Shown here: piece by piece, positions 59,646-64,000 of the stretch | How positions within the stretch are numbered: the first letter of the stretch is position 1 | Layout of the letters: every line of letters begins with the position of its first letter | Source of the DNA: Trichoplusia ni | Lineage: Eukaryota > Arthropoda > Insecta > Lepidoptera > Noctuidae | Direction of reading: 5' to 3' | Length of the DNA stretch: 64,000 nt | NCBI RefSeq assembly: GCF_003590095.1 | Contig: NC_039480.1 | Location: forward strand, 721,328-785,327 | Notes under the pieces: generated by a model | What the model was told of the DNA's origin: nothing | Seen by the model: the letters and a program-made list of their open reading frames with translations, nothing else | Database searches by the model: none | Translations under genes and position numbers: made by a program

Positions 59646-59712
59646 TGCGTACGCGCAGGCATCAGCGCCGCGCATGACAATGTGACGCGTTTGTTGAACC
59701 TGCGCGCGCGCA
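59646..59712. promoter_or_regulatory. paired NRF1/Ewg-like palindromes
   Basis: TGCGTACGCGCA (59646-59657, partial) and TGCGCGCGCGCA (59701-59712, strict) lie 55 bp apart in one CpG-rich island, the only close pair of this kind besides 22721/22729. Confidence 0.4.
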
Positions 59713-60810
59713 GCATCGCAATACGAACGGTAGCCGAGTGATTTGCATCATTGCTGATGGACTGATAACACTGCTTTTTATATATTGACTGCAATATTGT
59801 TTGAATTATTTAAACTTTTGTAGACGTACAAACGTTTCTTTAAGCTCAAGTCTACGCCAGATATTATTTTTGTAGCAAAAATTTCGTCTTAATTTTCTTG
59901 GGTTTAAAGCAATATCTGTGCTAAAAGTCATCTAATTGTGCTGAAAGCCATTCAGTCGATAAACCTTAATATATTGTAAGTTTGTATGCGTTACACGGCC
60001 GCTAATAAAATAGAACCTTAACCTTTTGAACCTAATTTTATATACAAAATGACCTTAGTTTTAAAAAGAGCATGAAATATTTTTTTTTAAATTTACATGC
60101 GAAAATAAACAAAACACAGTGATCTCTTTTATTCTTAAAACAATGATAATATGTAGAAAAGGGATAGGATTATATTTACTTCATATAGCTTGAACTTTTT
60201 ACTAGTGGGTAGCTAAAGAATATTTACTAGTAACTATGGGAAATGCTGTTTACAACTTTATGACGTAGCAGTAAGGTTCATTTTCGCAATTATTTTCTAA
60301 GCACTAAGGAAACTCTTAAATTGAGGAAAGAAAATAAGAGCTCATATTTCAATGATACAGTTCTCTTTAATCGAGTTCATAAAAATGTATTAAATTTAAT
60401 TTAATAAGTATATTTCTTAGTAATTCTTTAGTTTCCTTGTTCCGTTATGTGAATCCGTTGAAACTTGGCTTGTTAAGGTAAATATTTTATGCACCTTATT
60501 AGGAATTTTTGGACATTTGAAGTAATTTATGACTTTTTTACTGTATGACCTGGCGGGGATTTTACGTACGTAGAATAAAATTTACTTTATTAGGTGTACG
60601 TGAACACCTTTTAAGATTTGAATGTTATTTGGTTGAAATAAATAATTATCATACCTACTTCAATTATCCCACTGCTAGGAAAATCTTTTTCCACAAGGCA
60701 AGGCCAAAAAAAGACAAAAGCAGTACATTCGTTCCATGCAATAACGACGCAACAGAAATAAAAAAGTAAGTGTTCGTAATTCAATATTCAAATATCGGAT
60801 TAGATCGGCT

Positions 60811-60864
60811 TGACCCGAACGCGGTCGGGTCACATCGGATTACCTCGGCAAGGTCGGGCCGATG
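60811..60864. promoter_or_regulatory. two adjacent GC hairpins with GGGTCA half-sites
   Basis: TGACCCG-8 nt-CGGGTCA (60811-60832) is followed at once by CATCGG-20 nt-CCGATG (60833-60864). The first contains everted GGGTCA nuclear-receptor-type half-sites, and aggtcg lies in the second. It stands out from AT-rich flanks. No function is shown. Confidence 0.3.
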
Positions 60865-63416
60865 TCAACGCTTCGATCACGAATGGATTCCATTCATTGA
60901 TGCGTCATTGTTTCTAATATACTAATTTATGAGGGTTGCCAGATGCACATTTTCTTGTACCAGTTTGTTTCTTGTAAGATGATATTTTGCTTATATTTTT
61001 TTGGTAATTTTATACGAAAAATTTCGTTTCTTATTCATACATCCTATGAGTAATCGTTAAATGCTCTTATCAATATTCGCTTAAATGCTGATAAAGAAAC
61101 CCTGGGTTTCAAAATTCAAAGAAAAGTTAATATTATTCATAATTACTATAAATGATAAAGAGACGGGTGTCGATCGTGACATCCCTAACAACAAATCAAA
61201 TGTTTAAACTTCTAAACACATTGCATTTTATGAAGTCTTTATAAGATGATTCCATACCTGGATTATTAACAGCATCCGGTTACAACTCTAAAAGGTCACG
61301 CATGGGAATCGGAAATAAAAAAATTACAAGAACCTTGCAAGGAACAAACGTTTTAAGTTCCTATGACATTACGTAGTGGGTAACATATTTTATTTAATAT
61401 GTTTTGCTTTACTTTTAAAACATTAACACGTACACTACTTTAGTAAAAGTGTATGCAACACTATTTATAAACTTAATTAAAATAGTTAACGACATAATAA
61501 TAACCACCTTAAAGGCTTGATATAATTGGCACCTACTTTTTTAAGGAAATCAAAAGTAATTTTTCACTGATGGCAACACTCATTTCTTATCTGTCACACG
61601 GTCCGATGGCAATCTGTGTTGTCATTAACAATCTGCAAACTTAACAAAGAAGTTGTTATAATCCTTAGCACGTTTACTTTAAGGATCGTTTTCCTTTGAT
61701 TTGAATAAAATTAAGTTGGTTTTGGTTAATGATTGAAACTGAGTTATCCTTGCTACATTGTTTTAATGAATTTCGTAATTTATTCTGAACCTTAATAAGA
61801 ATGGGTTTTAATGTTGCACATTTGCTGTTTCTTTGTAAACGTGTTGAAATCTTTTTTGCTGATTTTGTAAGTTGTGCAAATGACCCTTCGAAGGTTAGGT
61901 TTCGCTATGACGCAGCTTATTTTAGGTATTACTTTATTACAAACAGAAATCTGTTGTTTTACAACAATATTTTTGTATTGTAATTATTAAAACAAAATAG
62001 ACATACATTAGGCATGATTTAATGCTCTGATTTTATAAAAGGTAATTTATTTTATTCGTCCTTTTCGATCAATAAACACTATGTATTAGTATCTACTTGC
62101 ATGTGTAATCATATGTGTACTATCTATTTTTATCTTATAGCACAAGAAATATAATCGCTATGACTAAGGCCATCGACTACACAAGCCTTATGAAGGCGTA
62201 TCAGAGATCTTTGCAGGCAATTAAATGTTAATACCAGTAACTAACGTGGGTCACAGACGAGATACACTGAGCAACTAAAAGTTGTCAACTTTGGGCTAAC
62301 AGTGTTCTATAAGTCACTATTTCGATACGTTACAAATAGTTTGTACACACGGTTCGTCGGCGTCGCCAGAATTTAGAATGAAAGTATGATAAACGATTTA
62401 TAGCAAGCAAATAATTTAAACAAGGAAGAATGAACTTGGCATTTTTACGCCATTTTTCTGTAGGATGTAGGCTTCTGCTTAGGTTACGCACTGAATCCAC
62501 CTTTCGCTTTTCTAGTTTAATCTCCCCGTCTTAAAAAAACTTATTATCAGCTTGTGTGTAAGGGCAAGTGTTACATGCCCTGTCAGCAACTCATGGCAAC
62601 AAAAAGTTGCTCGTCAGTCTCCCATCTGCTACAAAGTATTGAAGCGAACTAAGTCAGGGTCACAGTACACAGTTCGCATCCTATTAACACTGATGATAAA
62701 ACTAATAATATTTTACGGTACGTCAGACAGAACTTCAACACAAACAAAAATGAACCTAATTGCGACACAATAAGGTTGTTACCATTGAAAAATTAAAAGG
62801 ATAGTGGTGGTCTGTATGTATCCTTAAATGTATGTCGTATAGGCACGAAAACTGTTTGCTTTTAGCGTTTGTTTATGTTCGCGGTTAGCAATAATTTTAA
62901 CTTTAATACTATTTTATTTATGGTTTTAGGTGATGAGGTTTTCAGGTTTAAAGTCTGATGTTTAGTTCAATTTACTGTTTTGTGCAACGCGTGTGCGCCA
63001 GATCAAAATAAAAATTACCATATAACAATTATTTTATAGTCGCGAAGTCTCCCTTTCCTTATGACTGACTGAGTTTTAGAGCCCAATTCTTTAGCAGATA
63101 TTTACCGAGCATTGAGGGACTGTATTATTATAACAAACATTGAATTGTATACTCTGGCTACCTAGGCACATTGGCTAATAAGTTCTGAAATTACAAAGCT
63201 GCGAACATATTTATACGCGGTCCTACAAATATGTGTATAAGTCAAACTCAAAATCAAAACCAACCTCTTTAAAAATTTACGAAAAAAACAAATCAGTTGC
63301 ATTTAAAAGAACAAGACAATGCAGCAACTACAAAAAGTGAAAACGTCCACAGCACGGAACCGTAGACACGCGAATTCGTCACATTTCAACCATCTGGATT
63401 TCATTAATCGATGATC
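60865..63416. other. AT-rich non-coding stretch
   Basis: No gene or repeat family recognised. gatggcaacact near 61569 is a variant of the gttgcca motif at 1829 and 60935. Confidence 0.5.
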
Positions 63417-63428
63417 GGCGCGCGCGCA
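63417..63428. promoter_or_regulatory. NRF1/Ewg-like GC palindrome
   Basis: GGCGCGCGCGCA in a short CpG island followed by accgcgcc. Confidence 0.35.
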
Positions 63429-63489
63429 GCCAACCGCGCCAAATATCGCTCTCTCTATTGTCTCAAGTTATCATACAATTTACTATACA

Positions 63490-63600
63490 ACTAATAATAT
63501 AAATGTGAAAGTTTGTATGTCTGTACGTTGGTTACTCTTTTAGCAGAAATATAATGACAGGTTTTGATTGAATTGTCATTTTCATCTGAAGTTTTTATGT
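63490..63600 (+). mobile_element. Helitron 5' fragment (second subfamily)
   Basis: The run ctaataatataaatgtgaaa gtttgtatgtctgt with 'gttactctttta' matches the 5' end of the Helitron at 24932-25228 read on its own strand. The 3' hairpin and CTAG are absent. Confidence 0.5.
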
Positions 63601-64000
63601 TTTCTTCCTGACTTCCGTCGTTTTTGATCTGACACAAATATCTTTTTCAGTCGATGATTGATTTAGTCAGCCACTATAAAAATAAGATAACTGGAGTTAT
63701 TTTCTTCTCTCTACTAAGAAAGTGAGCAGTATACAATAAATTATATATCTAGACATATTAGAACCGAGATATAATACGATATTTATTTATTTACGTTAAG
63801 TTGTTAAATTACCTAAAATAGGGAGGAAGTTCTCAATCTTCACAAATCTCATTCTTATCTGAAAAAGTCTTTGTGTAATACGCAAGTGATCCCAGGCAGT
63901 GGCACTAGTATTATCACATTTTAAAGACAGCGCCATTTTATGTGTGAGCTTTTACTTTTTCTGATATGATCTAAGAATGCGCAGGCGCAATGTATTGGCC
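63601..64000. other. non-coding end of window
   Basis: AT-rich, with an AGCGCCATTTTATG motif at about 63929 and the last GC palindrome at 63978. No gene seen. Confidence 0.45.
63978..63989. promoter_or_regulatory. NRF1/Ewg-like GC palindrome
   Basis: TGCGCAGGCGCA, identical to the site at 43476, with unrelated flanks. Confidence 0.4.

Larger units (their letters stand above)
57755..60810. other. non-coding stretch rich in GC palindromes
   Basis: Four palindrome sites lie at 58046, 58786, 59646 and 59701. No gene recognised. The several 60-77 codon frames reflect chance or the GC islands. Confidence 0.45.

Noticed and set aside
1..64000. CRISPR arrays, bacterial operons, ribosome-binding sites, Rho-independent terminators
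   Set aside because: Nothing in the window looks prokaryotic. The hairpins lack the needed context and the repeats are dispersed eukaryotic elements.

Overview
The window looks like non-coding nuclear DNA of a moth or butterfly (Lepidoptera). The base composition is AT-rich. The interspersed repeats are ones I recognise from Lepidoptera: Lep1-type Helitrons ending in a hairpin plus CTAG, several tRNA-headed SINEs, a 5S-rRNA-headed SINE, and RTE/Jockey-like LINE 3' ends. The 5S-headed SINE body suggests a noctuid-type moth, but this rests on memory of the repeat, not on a search.

No long coding region is present. At about 64% AT, a few chance open frames of 100-130 codons are expected in six frames of 64 kb, and that is what is seen. 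The window is therefore best read as intergenic DNA or very large introns. The best coding candidates are short: an 81-bp exon with good splice sites (29668-29748), two phase-compatible exons (549-597 and 42722-42825), a weaker fourth (52995-53041), and a 130-codon minus-strand frame (22641-22249) starting in the strongest CpG-rich island. None of the encoded peptides was recognised.

Layout. 1-8.6 kb: mostly featureless, with a tRNA-headed SINE relic (5.3 kb) and a LINE 3' end (5.8 kb). 8.6-9.0 kb: an RTE 3' end followed by a palindromic, probably Penelope-like insertion. 9.9-10.4 kb: a GC-rich island with a CRE palindrome. 12-18 kb: GC motif islands and a perfect hairpin (13.8 kb). 18.5 kb: Helitron copy 1. 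22.2-22.8 kb: CpG-rich promoter-like island. 24.9 and 27.5 kb: two more Helitrons. 29.7 kb: exon candidate. 32.6-33.25 kb: nested SINEs between long direct repeats. 34-40 kb: SINEs, a dispersed repeat in two orientations and LINE scraps. 42.7 kb: exon candidate. 49.9-51.3 kb: SINE, Helitron, hairpin and the intact 5S SINE. 54-56 kb: two hairpins and two SINEs. 56-64 kb: many GC-palindrome islands.

The most striking unexplained structure is a set of isolated 12-bp motifs of the form K-GCGC-NN-GCGC-R, related to the NRF1/Erect wing site. I count sixteen strict matches, each in unrelated AT-rich flanks, against far fewer than one expected by chance. Several lie next to perfect CRE palindromes or other GC-rich motifs. 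They could mark a dispersed regulatory system across this locus.
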